In this document: one piece after another, positions 1 through 10,235 of the stretch | How the letters are laid out: each line of letters opens with the position of its first letter | Position numbering within the stretch: the first letter of the stretch is position 1 | Source of the DNA: Aggregatilineales bacterium | Lineage (GTDB): Bacteria; Chloroflexota; Anaerolineae; Aggregatilineales; Phototrophicaceae | Assembly (NCBI GenBank): GCA_030834905.1 | Contig: JAUQWZ010000011.1 | Span: forward strand, 124,001-188,000 | DNA: 64,000 nucleotides | Direction: 5' to 3' | Notes under the pieces: model-generated | Told to the model about the DNA's origin: nothing | Seen by the model: only the letters and a program-made list of their open reading frames with translations | Database searches by the model: none | Position numbers and translations under genes: made by a program

Positions 1-1
1 G

Positions 2-724
2 CTGGCGCAGCCGGATTTTATCGCGCTGTCGTTTTACAAGATTTTTGGCTATCCCACCGGCATCGGCGCGCTGATCGCCCGAAAAGACAAGCTGGCAAAA
101 CTCAAGCGTCCCTGGTTCGCCGGTGGGACGATCACCTTCGCGACAGTTGCCGGTAAGAAGCATTTCCTGCACGCGGGGGTGGCAGCCTTTGAAGATGGCA
201 CTATCGATTACCTGAACCTGCCCGCTGTCGAAATTGGTCTGAAGCATATCGAGAGCATTGGCATCGACCTGATCCACACGCGCGTCACCTGCCTGACCGG
301 CTGGCTGCTCGATCAGCTCGCCGGGCTGCGCCATGCCAACGGAGCAGCGGTGGCGCAGATCTACGGTCCGACGACCACCGACATGCGCGGCGGCACCATC
401 GCCTTCAATTTCTGCGACCCCAGCGGCAGCATCATTGACTATAACCGCGTGGAGAAGCTCGCCGCCGAACACAATATCTCGCTGCGAACGGGCTGCTTCT
501 GCAACCCCGGCGCAGGTGAGCTGGCACTCGGAGTCACCGAAGAGGAGTTGTGCAGCGCGCTCGAAGATCATCAGACCATGTCGCTGGAAGATCTGATGAT
601 GGAGATGGATCGTGTTCTGGGCGCGGTGCGAATCTCGGTCGGGATCGTGTCCACCTTCGCCGATGGCTATCGCTTCATCGAATTTGCCCGCGGCTTTGTG
701 GATCGCAGCCCGGATACGGCATAA
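2..724 (+). CDS. Class V aminotransferase, molybdenum-cofactor-sulfurase-like (5' end outside window)
   Basis: Only the last 240 residues are present; the frame is open from base 2. The fragment holds the PLP-lysine segment SFYKIFGYPTG (Lys 13 of the fragment) and, near the end, RTGCFCNPGAG. Both are hallmarks of the NifS-like domain of Moco sulfurases (MOCOS/ABA3), which move sulfur from cysteine to a molybdenum enzyme cofactor, and of related class V aminotransferases. The protein ends about 75 residues after the Cys motif with no C-terminal MOSC domain, so it is the desulfurase half only. The substrate is inferred, not shown. It is convergent with the next gene and only one base separates the two stops. 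Confidence 0.8.
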   Translation: MAQPDFIALSFYKIFGYPTGIGALIARKDKLAKLKRPWFAGGTITFATVAGKKHFLHAGVAAFEDGTIDYLNLPAVEIGLKHIESIGIDLIHTRVTCLTGWLLDQLAGLRHANGAAVAQIYGPTTTDMRGGTIAFNFCDPSGSIIDYNRVEKLAAEHNISLRTGCFCNPGAGELALGVTEEELCSALEDHQTMSLEDLMMEMDRVLGAVRISVGIVSTFADGYRFIEFARGFVDRSPDTA

Positions 725-725
725 C

Positions 726-1394
726 CTAGCCGGTGACCAGCGCAATGGTGAGTCCATCGTAGCCTTTGCTGCCAACGGTTTGCAGCGCCACCGCTTCCAG
801 AAGCGGATCTTCCGCCAGCAGCGCCAGGGCGCGTTGAATGCCCTGCACGTTCGGGTCACTGCTGGTTGGATCGCTCACTGCCCCGCCGCGCACGACGTTG
901 TCGATGATGATCAGGCTGCCCGGCTTGGTGAGCCGCTTCGCCCATATCAGGTATTCAGGCGTGCTAACCTTATCAGCGTCGATGAACACCAGATCAAACG
1001 GTCCAGCGCTAGTCTCAACCAACTGCGACAGGCTGGTGCTGGCGCGACCCACCCGCACCTCGACCCGTTCCGCCAGCCCTGCCCGCGCGATGTTGGCGCT
1101 GGCGACAGCCGCGTGCGAGGGTGCCAGTTCAAGCGTAATCAGATGCCCCTCCGGCGGCAGTGCCCGCGCCAGCCAGATCGTGCTGTAACCGCCGAGCGTG
1201 CCGATTTCGAGGATTGAGCGAACGCCATGCGCCCGCGCCAGCAGATACAGCAGCTTCCCCTGGCTGGGCGAAACGCTGATCTGCGGCATATTGGCGTCAG
1301 CAGTTGCCTTCAGCGCGGCATCCAGCGCCGCGTCGGATGGCGCGAACAGCCCATCAAAATACTGATCAACCGAAGTCCACAGGTCTTGCGTCAT
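726..1394 (-). CDS. SAM-dependent O-methyltransferase, caffeoyl-CoA OMT family
   Basis: Class I methyltransferase of about 222 residues, the usual length of bacterial family-3 (cation-dependent) O-methyltransferases. Visible motifs are the SAM loop ILEIGTLGGYSTIWLARAL and the metal/SAM strand VFIDADKVS, followed by IIIDNVVRGG. The methyl acceptor cannot be told from sequence. The frame is open to 1496, but the ATG at 1394 follows GGAGG by five bases (ATGGAGGATATGATG), and the longer N-terminus (Phe/Arg-rich, no homology expected) overlaps the rplY promoter. I therefore take 1394; the ATG at 1397 is the alternative. Transcribed divergently from rplY. Confidence 0.85.
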   Translation of the reverse strand: MTQDLWTSVDQYFDGLFAPSDAALDAALKATADANMPQISVSPSQGKLLYLLARAHGVRSILEIGTLGGYSTIWLARALPPEGHLITLELAPSHAAVASANIARAGLAERVEVRVGRASTSLSQLVETSAGPFDLVFIDADKVSTPEYLIWAKRLTKPGSLIIIDNVVRGGAVSDPTSSDPNVQGIQRALALLAEDPLLEAVALQTVGSKGYDGLTIALVTG

Positions 1395-1495
1395 CATATC
1401 CTCCATTGTCGCTGCTGTTGGTCGCCAGAAAGCGCGGCGCATAGTATTGAACATACGCAGGATGAGGTCAAGCAGCGAGGCAGCGCCATTCGGCA

Positions 1496-1524
1496 TTGAC
1501 GCCGTTTCTGCCCGCCGCTACAAT
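1496..1524 (+). promoter_or_regulatory. Sigma70-type promoter of rplY
   Basis: TTGACG at 1496-1501, a 17-base spacer, then TACAAT at 1519-1524. The transcript would start near 1531, leaving a leader of about 70 bases before the GTG at 1603. Confidence 0.65.
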
Positions 1525-1602
1525 GCCCTTTCAGTGCAATGGGCTGTTCGCGCAGGGAGTCCACGTCTGCGAACAGCAAGTAGCCTTCAGGAGAACCCAA
1601 AC

Positions 1603-2259
1603 GTGGCTGAAACCTATTCGATTGAAGCGCAGGTTCGTACCGTCTTCGGCAAGAAGTGCGGCGCGCTGCGGCGGCAGGGGCTTGTTCCCGGCGTCGTCTA
1701 CGGACCCAAGATTACCCCTATTCACATCCAGATCCCCGAACGCCCGCTTCAGGTCACGCTGCTGAAGGCTGGCGGCACCAACCTGATCAACCTGAGTGTT
1801 GACGGCAAGACTCACTCGGTGCTGGCGCGTGAAGTGCAGCGTCATGTCATTCGCGGCAATGTCCTGCACATCGATTTCCTGGCGGTGGACATGGCAGCCA
1901 AGATCCGCACCACGGTGCCGCTGCGTTTCGTCAACGAAAGCCCGGCGGTGATCGCGCGGCTCGGCACGCAGGTGACAGGCGCATCCAACGTTGAAATTGA
2001 ATCGCTGCCTGGTGACCTGCCCGACCACATCGCAATCGACATGTCAGCGCTGGTGAACGTCAACGACTCCATCCACGTGCGCGATCTGGCGCTGGGTGAT
2101 CGAATCGAAGTCGTGAGCGAGCCGGATGAAATGATCGTCCGTATCGCCGCCCTGACGACGCAGGAAGAAGTGGACGAAGCGACTGAGGAAGAAGAAGTGT
2201 CCACCGAACCGGAAGTCATCACCAGAGGCAAGAAGGAAGAAGAGGAAGACGAAGTCTAG
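1603..2259 (+). CDS. rplY: 50S ribosomal protein L25, general stress protein Ctc type
   Basis: Binds 5S rRNA in the large ribosomal subunit. The 218-residue protein has the N-terminal L25 beta-barrel (YSIEAQVRTVFGKK...GLVPGVVYG) and the longer C-terminal Ctc/TL5 domain (VPLRFVNESPAV, LPDHIAIDMS). It ends in a very acidic tail of about 30 residues rich in Glu/Asp. The start is the GTG at 1603, eight or nine bases after AGGAG (1589-1593). The frame stays open upstream to 1447, but that stretch contains the promoter. It converges on gyrA across a shared terminator. Confidence 0.95.
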   Translation: MAETYSIEAQVRTVFGKKCGALRRQGLVPGVVYGPKITPIHIQIPERPLQVTLLKAGGTNLINLSVDGKTHSVLAREVQRHVIRGNVLHIDFLAVDMAAKIRTTVPLRFVNESPAVIARLGTQVTGASNVEIESLPGDLPDHIAIDMSALVNVNDSIHVRDLALGDRIEVVSEPDEMIVRIAALTTQEEVDEATEEEEVSTEPEVITRGKKEEEEDEV

Positions 2260-2280
2260 CCTTCCAGACAGTCTGCCAGC

Positions 2281-2316
2281 AAAAAAAAGTCCCGCCAGCG
2301 TGGCGGGACTTTTTTT
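2281..2316. terminator. Bidirectional intrinsic terminator between rplY and gyrA
   Basis: Perfect inverted repeat AGTCCCGCCA / TGGCGGGACT around a GCG loop. It is preceded by an A-run and followed by a T-run, so it works as a rho-independent terminator on both strands. It lies between the convergent stops at 2259 and 2349. Confidence 0.93.
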
Positions 2317-2348
2317 GCTATCTGAATAGTGGAAATGCCGACTGAAGG

Positions 2349-4877
<2,529 letters not shown>

Positions 4878-5274
4878 AGGCGTTGTGCGCTTTTTAGTTC
4901 AGCGTGCTGACCGTCCTCGAAAGAACAAATGTTTCACCGATCAAGCACAAAAAAGCGCCTTTGCTCCTTTCATAACGTCTGCTTTAGGGGGTCGCATGGG
5001 ATGGAGTGAGCGCACATGCGCGGGGGTGTGTGCCATACTCAGACGGCTGCGTGCTCATCCATGAACAAGGAATAGTTGACATATGAAGATTATACCTTAA
5101 TAATCATCAAAAATCCAGCGCCAACGCCCCGCTGTAAGATAATTATTAAGCCTCTTTCTCATCTCTTGCCCATGTATCCAAACTGACGATTTACCGCCCC
5201 TTTTTTACGCGCATTGTTCAATTAACACAGTCTGTACGTGTTATACTAAAGAGCAAATTGCGAGAGGTACAAGT
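4878..5274. other. Intergenic region upstream of gyrA and Uma2 gene
   Basis: A 397-base gap between divergent genes, AT-rich in its right half (about 5080-5260). It must hold the gyrA promoter on the minus strand and the promoter of the Uma2 gene. No RNA gene or repeat family member was recognised in it. Confidence 0.5.
5239..5247 (+). promoter_or_regulatory. Extended -10 element upstream of Uma2 gene
   Basis: TGTTATACT, i.e. TG-N-TATACT, 28 bases before the ATG at 5275. No convincing -35 hexamer at 16-18 bases was found, which fits an extended -10 promoter. Confidence 0.4.
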
Positions 5275-5820
5275 ATGGCAGTCAGACTGTATACAGTTGA
5301 AGAATTTGAGCAGTTTGCTGAAATGCCGGAAAACGCAGATCGCCTGTTTGAGTTTATCGGCGGGGAGATCGTTGAAGTGTCATCCAATCCATTTTCCTCT
5401 GCTGTTGCATCCACGATCAGCTTCTTCATTAAGCTGTTCATTCGCCAGAGTCAGATTCAGGGGCATGTCACAGGTGAAGCCGGGGGTTATCGGGTATCTG
5501 GCGAACGCTACGCGCCCGACGTCGCGTATCTTTCCAAAGCCGTCCAGCCAGAGCTTGTCCAGAAAGGCTACAATCCAAATCCGCCTGAACTCGCGGTTGA
5601 AGTCATCTCCCCAACCGACCACCCGCGCAAGCTGCAAGTCAAGATTGCCAACTACCTTGCCGCGGGAACGCTGCTCTGGGTTGTCTATCCACAAGAGCGC
5701 ATCGTCGAAGTGTACCGCCCGGGAAAGCCGGTCGAAGTTCTGGATGAACGCGGCAGTCTCAGCGGTGATGACGTGCTTCCCGGCTTTACCCTGGCAGTAA
5801 AAGATATTTTCCAGGAGTAG
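5275..5820 (+). CDS. Uma2 family (DUF820) PD-(D/E)XK nuclease
   Basis: 181 residues, the normal size for the family. The core is visible: RYAPDVAYL (first acidic residue), then PPELAVEVISPTD and the Lys of KLQVKIANYLAAG, followed by WVVYPQERIVEVYRPG. Uma2 proteins are abundant in Cyanobacteria and Chloroflexi and are predicted nucleases of unclear role. GAGAGG nine bases before the ATG supports the start. A remnant of a second Uma2 gene seems to follow directly; another intact paralogue lies at 19490-20029. Confidence 0.85.
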   Translation: MAVRLYTVEEFEQFAEMPENADRLFEFIGGEIVEVSSNPFSSAVASTISFFIKLFIRQSQIQGHVTGEAGGYRVSGERYAPDVAYLSKAVQPELVQKGYNPNPPELAVEVISPTDHPRKLQVKIANYLAAGTLLWVVYPQERIVEVYRPGKPVEVLDERGSLSGDDVLPGFTLAVKDIFQE

Positions 5821-5825
5821 CCACC

Positions 5826-5897
5826 ATGCAAACCCTCGTAATTCCAACCGATGCGCCGACGGTCTACGGTCCGCCAATATCTAACCCACCACCATGA
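5826..5897 (+). pseudogene. Possible N-terminal remnant of a second Uma2 gene
   Basis: A 23-codon frame, MQTLVIPTDAPTVYGPP..., starts five bases after the stop of the intact Uma2 gene and ends at a TGA overlapping the ATG at 5894. The TDAPTVYGPP lead resembles, from memory, the start of other Chloroflexi Uma2 proteins, after which the fold would begin. Everything after about residue 18 is missing. Inferred to be the stump of a tandem copy cut off by the material that follows. A chance frame cannot be excluded. Confidence 0.4.
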
Positions 5898-7114
5898 TTC
5901 GCGGCTTATCAAACCGACTCCATTCCGTCATCACGTTCCGTAGGGGCACGACACTGTCGTGTCCGCTGACTGCCTCAAAACGGACACGATATATCGTGTC
6001 CCTACAATTAGCATTCGTTGTGATTCTTCTCTGCGCGGGCGGCGTGCGGGGGCAGGAATTAACCCCAATCTATGCTTACTACCTAATAGATATAGACATC
6101 CAATATTTCGATTATTACGGAGAATTCTATTCCCGCGTCAACGAACTATTGAACAAAGATGGGTATCGACTTGTTGAAGTGCCTGCACATGAGATCAATG
6201 AGAATGCAACGCTCGATATTCACGTAATAAGTGAATATGGTATCGCGGATGGACTTGAGGTCGGCGTATTAGGCTTTTCAATGAACGAGACAATGCGCGA
6301 AATTTCTGAAGTTCTTTATCCAACTTATGGGTATTTCTACAGTCGTTATACTGACGGTGACCAGTTGAGAGATGAAGATGTAGTGCTTACAGTTGGATTG
6401 ATGCTTTATTCTATTGACCACTGTGATCTTGCTGAACACCATTTACTTAGAGCAAGAGACATCAGCCGGAGTCAAGCAACCATACCTGTTAGAGTATTTT
6501 CACAAGCATCTTTCTATCTCGGAAACTGCGAACTCATGGCTGGACATTATCAGGAAGCGCAATCATATTTCGAGGACAATCTGCAAATTGTTCCGCCAGA
6601 CTACAACATCGATCTTGTAGAACCAACTACGAATCTTGCGTGGTTATACATTCGAAATCAGAATCAAGAAACTGCTTTTCAGCTTATGCAAGATTTGGTC
6701 GCCGCCCAAGACGACAAATACTCTCTTGTACGGGTTCTGCGAAAACGCTCCCAGCTTTACGCCCTTGCCTTCCGCTTTGAGGAGGCGATTACCGATATGG
6801 ACGCGGCAATCGAACTCGACCCCGACAACCCCGCCCTCTACGTCGAACGCGGACAGCGCATTCTGCTGCTCTACGAATGGGATCGCGTCCTCGCCGATTA
6901 CAACCGCGCCCTCGAACTTAATCCGAATTACGCCGACGCCTACTACTATCGCGGCGTCCTCTACGCCAGCGCCCCCGAAGGTGTGGACGCGCGCGCCGAA
7001 GCTGCCGCCGATTTCCGCCGCTACCTCGAACTCGCGCCATTCGGCACACACGCCGAGGACGCCGCCCGCTATCTGGAACAAATCGAAGCGCAGTTGGAAG
7101 CCATCGACAGATAG
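5894..7114 (+). CDS. Exported or membrane-anchored TPR protein, compositionally mixed
   Basis: Up to 406 residues. A hydrophobic segment (SLQLAFVVILLCAGGVRG) looks like a signal peptide or anchor but begins about 37 residues into the longest frame. The first 35 codons run through a palindromic repeat (5940-6005), so the ATG at 5894 is doubtful. An in-frame GTG at 5996, inside the repeat's right arm, is the main alternative. The middle is AT-rich (about 35-40% G+C from 6060 to 6740) with no recognised domain apart from possible degenerate TPRs. The last 110 residues are GC-rich and carry clear TPRs (AITDMDAAIELDPDNPALYV, VLADYNRALELNPNYADAYY). TPRs mediate protein contacts; no partner is evident. 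Probably a chimaera or acquired gene. Confidence 0.65.
   Translation: MIRGLSNRLHSVITFRRGTTLSCPLTASKRTRYIVSLQLAFVVILLCAGGVRGQELTPIYAYYLIDIDIQYFDYYGEFYSRVNELLNKDGYRLVEVPAHEINENATLDIHVISEYGIADGLEVGVLGFSMNETMREISEVLYPTYGYFYSRYTDGDQLRDEDVVLTVGLMLYSIDHCDLAEHHLLRARDISRSQATIPVRVFSQASFYLGNCELMAGHYQEAQSYFEDNLQIVPPDYNIDLVEPTTNLAWLYIRNQNQETAFQLMQDLVAAQDDKYSLVRVLRKRSQLYALAFRFEEAITDMDAAIELDPDNPALYVERGQRILLLYEWDRVLADYNRALELNPNYADAYYYRGVLYASAPEGVDARAEAAADFRRYLELAPFGTHAEDAARYLEQIEAQLEAIDR
5940..6005 (+). repeat. Palindromic repeat, family A (about 65 bp), copy 1
   Basis: Bounded by GTAGGG and CCCTAC. It contains two hairpins: GGCACGAC/GTCGTGTCC with a bulge, and GGACACGAT/ATCGTGTCC. Closely related copies lie at 17347-17411 and, as a half element, 35124-35155. 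It overlaps the presumed 5' end of the TPR gene. Confidence 0.8.
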
Positions 7115-7171
7115 TCAAAAGTTCAAAGTCGAAAGTTTAAAGTATTTCCACTTTTTACTTTCAACTTCCTT
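7113..7171 (+). repeat. AAAGT-type hairpin repeat, family E, copy 1
   Basis: Starts at the TAG of the TPR gene. The left arm is built of degenerate AAGTCGAAAGTTTAAAGT units and the right arm of ACTTTTTACTTTCAACTT units, which can pair. Homologous copies lie at 9817-9912 and 59491-59552. Confidence 0.75.
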
Positions 7172-7260
7172 TTTGCTCAGCCCTCGCTTGCTCTTTTCGC
7201 CCGCCTGCGTTACAACCACCGGCAACTATTATGCTTATTGCCAACCCTTTTGGAGACATC

Positions 7261-9801
7261 ATGAAGATTTTACGGATTATCCTGCTGGTGCTGCTGCTCG
7301 TGGTGGTGCTGGTCGCCGCTGGCGGATTCATGCTTTTTAACGACATGACCCGCGGACCGCTGCCCGCCCAGGCGGGCGCGCTCACCAGCAGCGGCTTGCA
7401 GAACGAGGTCGAAATCCTGCGCGACGAGTGGGGCATCGCCCACATCTACGCCAGCAGCGTTCATGACCTGTTCTACGCCCAGGGCTACACCCACGCGCAG
7501 GATCGCTGGTGGCAGATGGAATTCAACCGTCACATCGGCAGCGGCACGATTCAGGAACTGACCGGCAAACAGGACGACGTGATGGGGACGGATATGTTCA
7601 TCCGCACCGTCGGCTGGCGAGAAGCTGCCGAGCGCGACTGGGACGCGCTGGACGACGAAACGCAGGCGGTGCTTCAGGCGTTTACCGATGGCATCAACGC
7701 CTATCTCGACCAGCGTCCCGCCGACGATCTGGCGCTGGAATACCGCCTGCTCGGTCTGACCGGCGTCAATATCGAGATCGAGCCGTGGACGCCGGTCGAT
7801 ACGCTGGTCTGGAGCAAAGTTATGGCGTGGAACCTGACCGGCAGCTATGACAACGATCTGACCCGCGCGGCGCTGTTCGAAACCGTCGGCGCGGACATGA
7901 CCGTCGATTACGCGCCGCCGTTCCCGTTCGACCGCCGCCCGACCATCGTGCAGCCCGACGATCTGCCGCTGACCGGGGACAGCCTCGGCGCCGAATCCGT
8001 CTCGGCAGCGCCGTCGCGGCTGATGGCGGGCAATTTCACCCAGGGCAGCAGCCGCTTCTTCAGCGCCCCCAGCGAGGACACCGGCATCGGCAGCAACAAC
8101 TGGGTCGCAACCGGCGGCATGACCGAAAGCGGGCTGCCGCTGCTGGCAAACGATCCCCATCTCGGCATCCAGATGCCATCTATCTGGTACGAAATCGGGC
8201 TGCACTGCCAGCCGCAGGGTGAAGACTGCCCGTTCAACGTCGTCGGGTTTTCCCTGCCCTCGTCGCCCGGCGTCGTCATCGGTCATAACGACCGCGTTGC
8301 CTGGGGCGTCACCAACGTTGGCGCAGACGTACAGGACTTGTACCAGATCGCCGTCAACCCGGATAACCCGCTTCAGTACCAGTGGGACGGCGAGTGGCGC
8401 GATATGACGGTGCGCGAGCAGACCATTTCTTTTGGCGATGGCGAGCCGCCGGTCACCTTTGAAGTACGCGAAACCCACCTCGGACCGATCATCAACGACA
8501 ATCAGATCGACGAGGAAACGGGCGAACTCCTCGGCTTCAACAATGACGATCCGCTGGCGCTGCGCTGGACGGGTCTGGAGCCGAGCACGCTCAGCCGTTC
8601 GCTGGTGCTGCTGAACAAAGCACAGGACTGGACGCAGTTCCGCGAGGCGCTGTCGTACTGGGATATTCCGTCGCAGAACTTCGTCTACGCCGACGTGGAC
8701 GGCAATATCGGCTACCAGACTCCCGGACGCATCCCCTACCGCGCCGCCGATCACGAAGGCATCGTGCCGGTAGATGGCTCGATCAGCGACTACGAGTGGC
8801 GCGGCTACGTGCCGTTTGACAGCCTGCCGCGCATCTATAACCCGGAACGCGAGTTCATCGTCACCGCCAATCAAGCTGTCGTCCCGCCGGAATTTTATGA
8901 CGATCTGAACGAAGCGCTCGGCGGCGATGTCAATTCGCGCCTCAGCTACGACTGGTCGTATGGCTATCGTGGGCAGCGCATTAACGACCTGATGCGCGAA
9001 TTAGCGCCTCTGAACGCCGACGACTACCAACAGATTCACGGCGACAACCTGAATGTCGCCGCGCTGGAGATGATGCCGTTTATCGAGGCGCTCACCTTTA
9101 CCGACGACGCGCAGACCGACGCGCGGGACTGGCTGCTGACCTGGAATTTCCGCAATGACATGGACAGCCCGCAGGCGGCGCTGTTCGCGATCTTTACTGC
9201 CCGGCTGATCGAAAACGTGTTCAGCGACCAGCTTCCCGAAGATATCGAAGCGGGCGGGCATCAGGTATGGTCGATTTACGAGATGCTGGATACGCCGGAG
9301 AACCCCTGGTGGGATGACGCCGGCACCGGCGGCAGCGTCGAAACTCGCGACGATATCCTGCTACGCTCGTTCAGCGAAGCCTACCAGCAGGCAGTCGCGG
9401 CGCTGGGTGAAAACCGCGATCAATGGCGCTGGGGCAGCCTGCACACGGCGACCTTCGTCACCAACCCGCTTGGCTTAAGCGGTATCGATCTGATCGAGAA
9501 TATGGTTAATCGGGGTCCCGTCGAGACGGGCGGCGGCTTTGAGATCGTCAATGCCACCGGTTGGAGTGGGCGGGTCGATGACTACACCGTCCGCAGCCTG
9601 CCATCCATGCGCATGATCGTCGATGTCAGCAACTTTGACAACAGTCAGAGCATCCACACCACCGGGCAAAGTGGACACGCCTTCAGCGAGCATTACGACG
9701 ACATGATCGAGCTGTGGCGCAGCATTGAATATCACCCGATGCCGTTCAGCCGCGAGGCGGTCGAAGCGGCAGCGAAAAACCGCCTCGTCCTCAGCCCGTA
9801 A
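7261..9801 (+). CDS. Penicillin acylase family (Ntn) hydrolase
   Basis: 846 residues. These enzymes cleave amide-linked acyl groups (penicillin G, acyl-homoserine lactones and others) after autoproteolysis at an internal Gly-Ser. Here TGIGSNNW fits the site, making Ser278 the new N-terminal nucleophile of the beta chain. The downstream SGLPLLANDPHLGIQMP is the usual oxyanion/substrate region. An N-terminal hydrophobic segment (residues 4-24) exports or anchors the protein. The start at 7261 is preceded by GGAG at a good distance; an upstream in-frame start at 7231 lacks one. The real substrate is unknown; beta-lactam, AHL and other amide substrates are all possible. Family E repeats flank the gene on both sides. 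Confidence 0.9.
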   Translation: MKILRIILLVLLLVVVLVAAGGFMLFNDMTRGPLPAQAGALTSSGLQNEVEILRDEWGIAHIYASSVHDLFYAQGYTHAQDRWWQMEFNRHIGSGTIQELTGKQDDVMGTDMFIRTVGWREAAERDWDALDDETQAVLQAFTDGINAYLDQRPADDLALEYRLLGLTGVNIEIEPWTPVDTLVWSKVMAWNLTGSYDNDLTRAALFETVGADMTVDYAPPFPFDRRPTIVQPDDLPLTGDSLGAESVSAAPSRLMAGNFTQGSSRFFSAPSEDTGIGSNNWVATGGMTESGLPLLANDPHLGIQMPSIWYEIGLHCQPQGEDCPFNVVGFSLPSSPGVVIGHNDRVAWGVTNVGADVQDLYQIAVNPDNPLQYQWDGEWRDMTVREQTISFGDGEPPVTFEVRETHLGPIINDNQIDEETGELLGFNNDDPLALRWTGLEPSTLSRSLVLLNKAQDWTQFREALSYWDIPSQNFVYADVDGNIGYQTPGRIPYRAADHEGIVPVDGSISDYEWRGYVPFDSLPRIYNPEREFIVTANQAVVPPEFYDDLNEALGGDVNSRLSYDWSYGYRGQRINDLMRELAPLNADDYQQIHGDNLNVAALEMMPFIEALTFTDDAQTDARDWLLTWNFRNDMDSPQAALFAIFTARLIENVFSDQLPEDIEAGGHQVWSIYEMLDTPENPWWDDAGTGGSVETRDDILLRSFSEAYQQAVAALGENRDQWRWGSLHTATFVTNPLGLSGIDLIENMVNRGPVETGGGFEIVNATGWSGRVDDYTVRSLPSMRMIVDVSNFDNSQSIHTTGQSGHAFSEHYDDMIELWRSIEYHPMPFSREAVEAAAKNRLVLSP

Positions 9802-9816
9802 AGCGAACACCACTGT

Positions 9817-9912
9817 CGCAAGTCGAAAGCGAAAAGTGGAAAGTATCGGTCACGATTACTTTCCACTTTTTACCTGTCACTTTCAACTTTCAACTTATGA
9901 CTTTTAACTTTT
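9817..9912 (+). repeat. AAAGT-type hairpin repeat, family E, copy 2
   Basis: Longest member. The left arm includes GAAAAGTGGAAAGTA, and its complement TACTTTCCACTTTTTAC follows after a short loop. The right side then continues with tandem CAACTTTCAACTTATGACTT units. It begins 16 bases after the acylase stop and fills the gap to the convergent small gene. Confidence 0.8.
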
Positions 9913-9924
9913 CTACTTCTGTTC

Positions 9925-10143
9925 CTAAAACACCAGTCTTCCGGTCGCCAGCAGCAGCGCTACGCCGATGACCAGCACGTTCATGAAGAAAAATATCGAC
10001 AGGAACATACGCTCAACCGCCGTCATGCCGAGGAAATGGCGTTCCTGCCTCGGCAGTTCATCAATGAAAAAGGTATCGTCTTCAATTTCGATATCGTCGG
10101 TTTCATTTTCAAAGGCGCTGCGCCGCAGATCGTCGAGCATCAT
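9925..10143 (-). CDS. Small single-span membrane protein
   Basis: 72 residues: an acidic N-terminal half (ETDDIEIEDDTFFIDELP) followed by one hydrophobic segment (FLSIFFFMNVLVIGVALLLATG) near the C-terminus, so probably a C-tail-anchored membrane protein. A GGGGGGTGA stretch precedes the tandem ATGs at 10143 and 10140. Not recognised as a named family. It stands alone, convergent with the acylase gene. Confidence 0.6.
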   Translation of the reverse strand: MMLDDLRRSAFENETDDIEIEDDTFFIDELPRQERHFLGMTAVERMFLSIFFFMNVLVIGVALLLATGRLVF

Positions 10144-10235
10144 TCACCCCCCACTCATGTTATCGAGCTGATTTGATTGTAGCACAGGCTTTATGGCGAA
10201 ACATGAAAATCCCTCTATGGATACCCCATTCCTGC

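Noticed and set aside
7270..8874. 534-codon frame opposite the penicillin acylase gene
   Set aside because: Arg/Val/Asp-rich shadow; the acylase frame carries the catalytic motifs.
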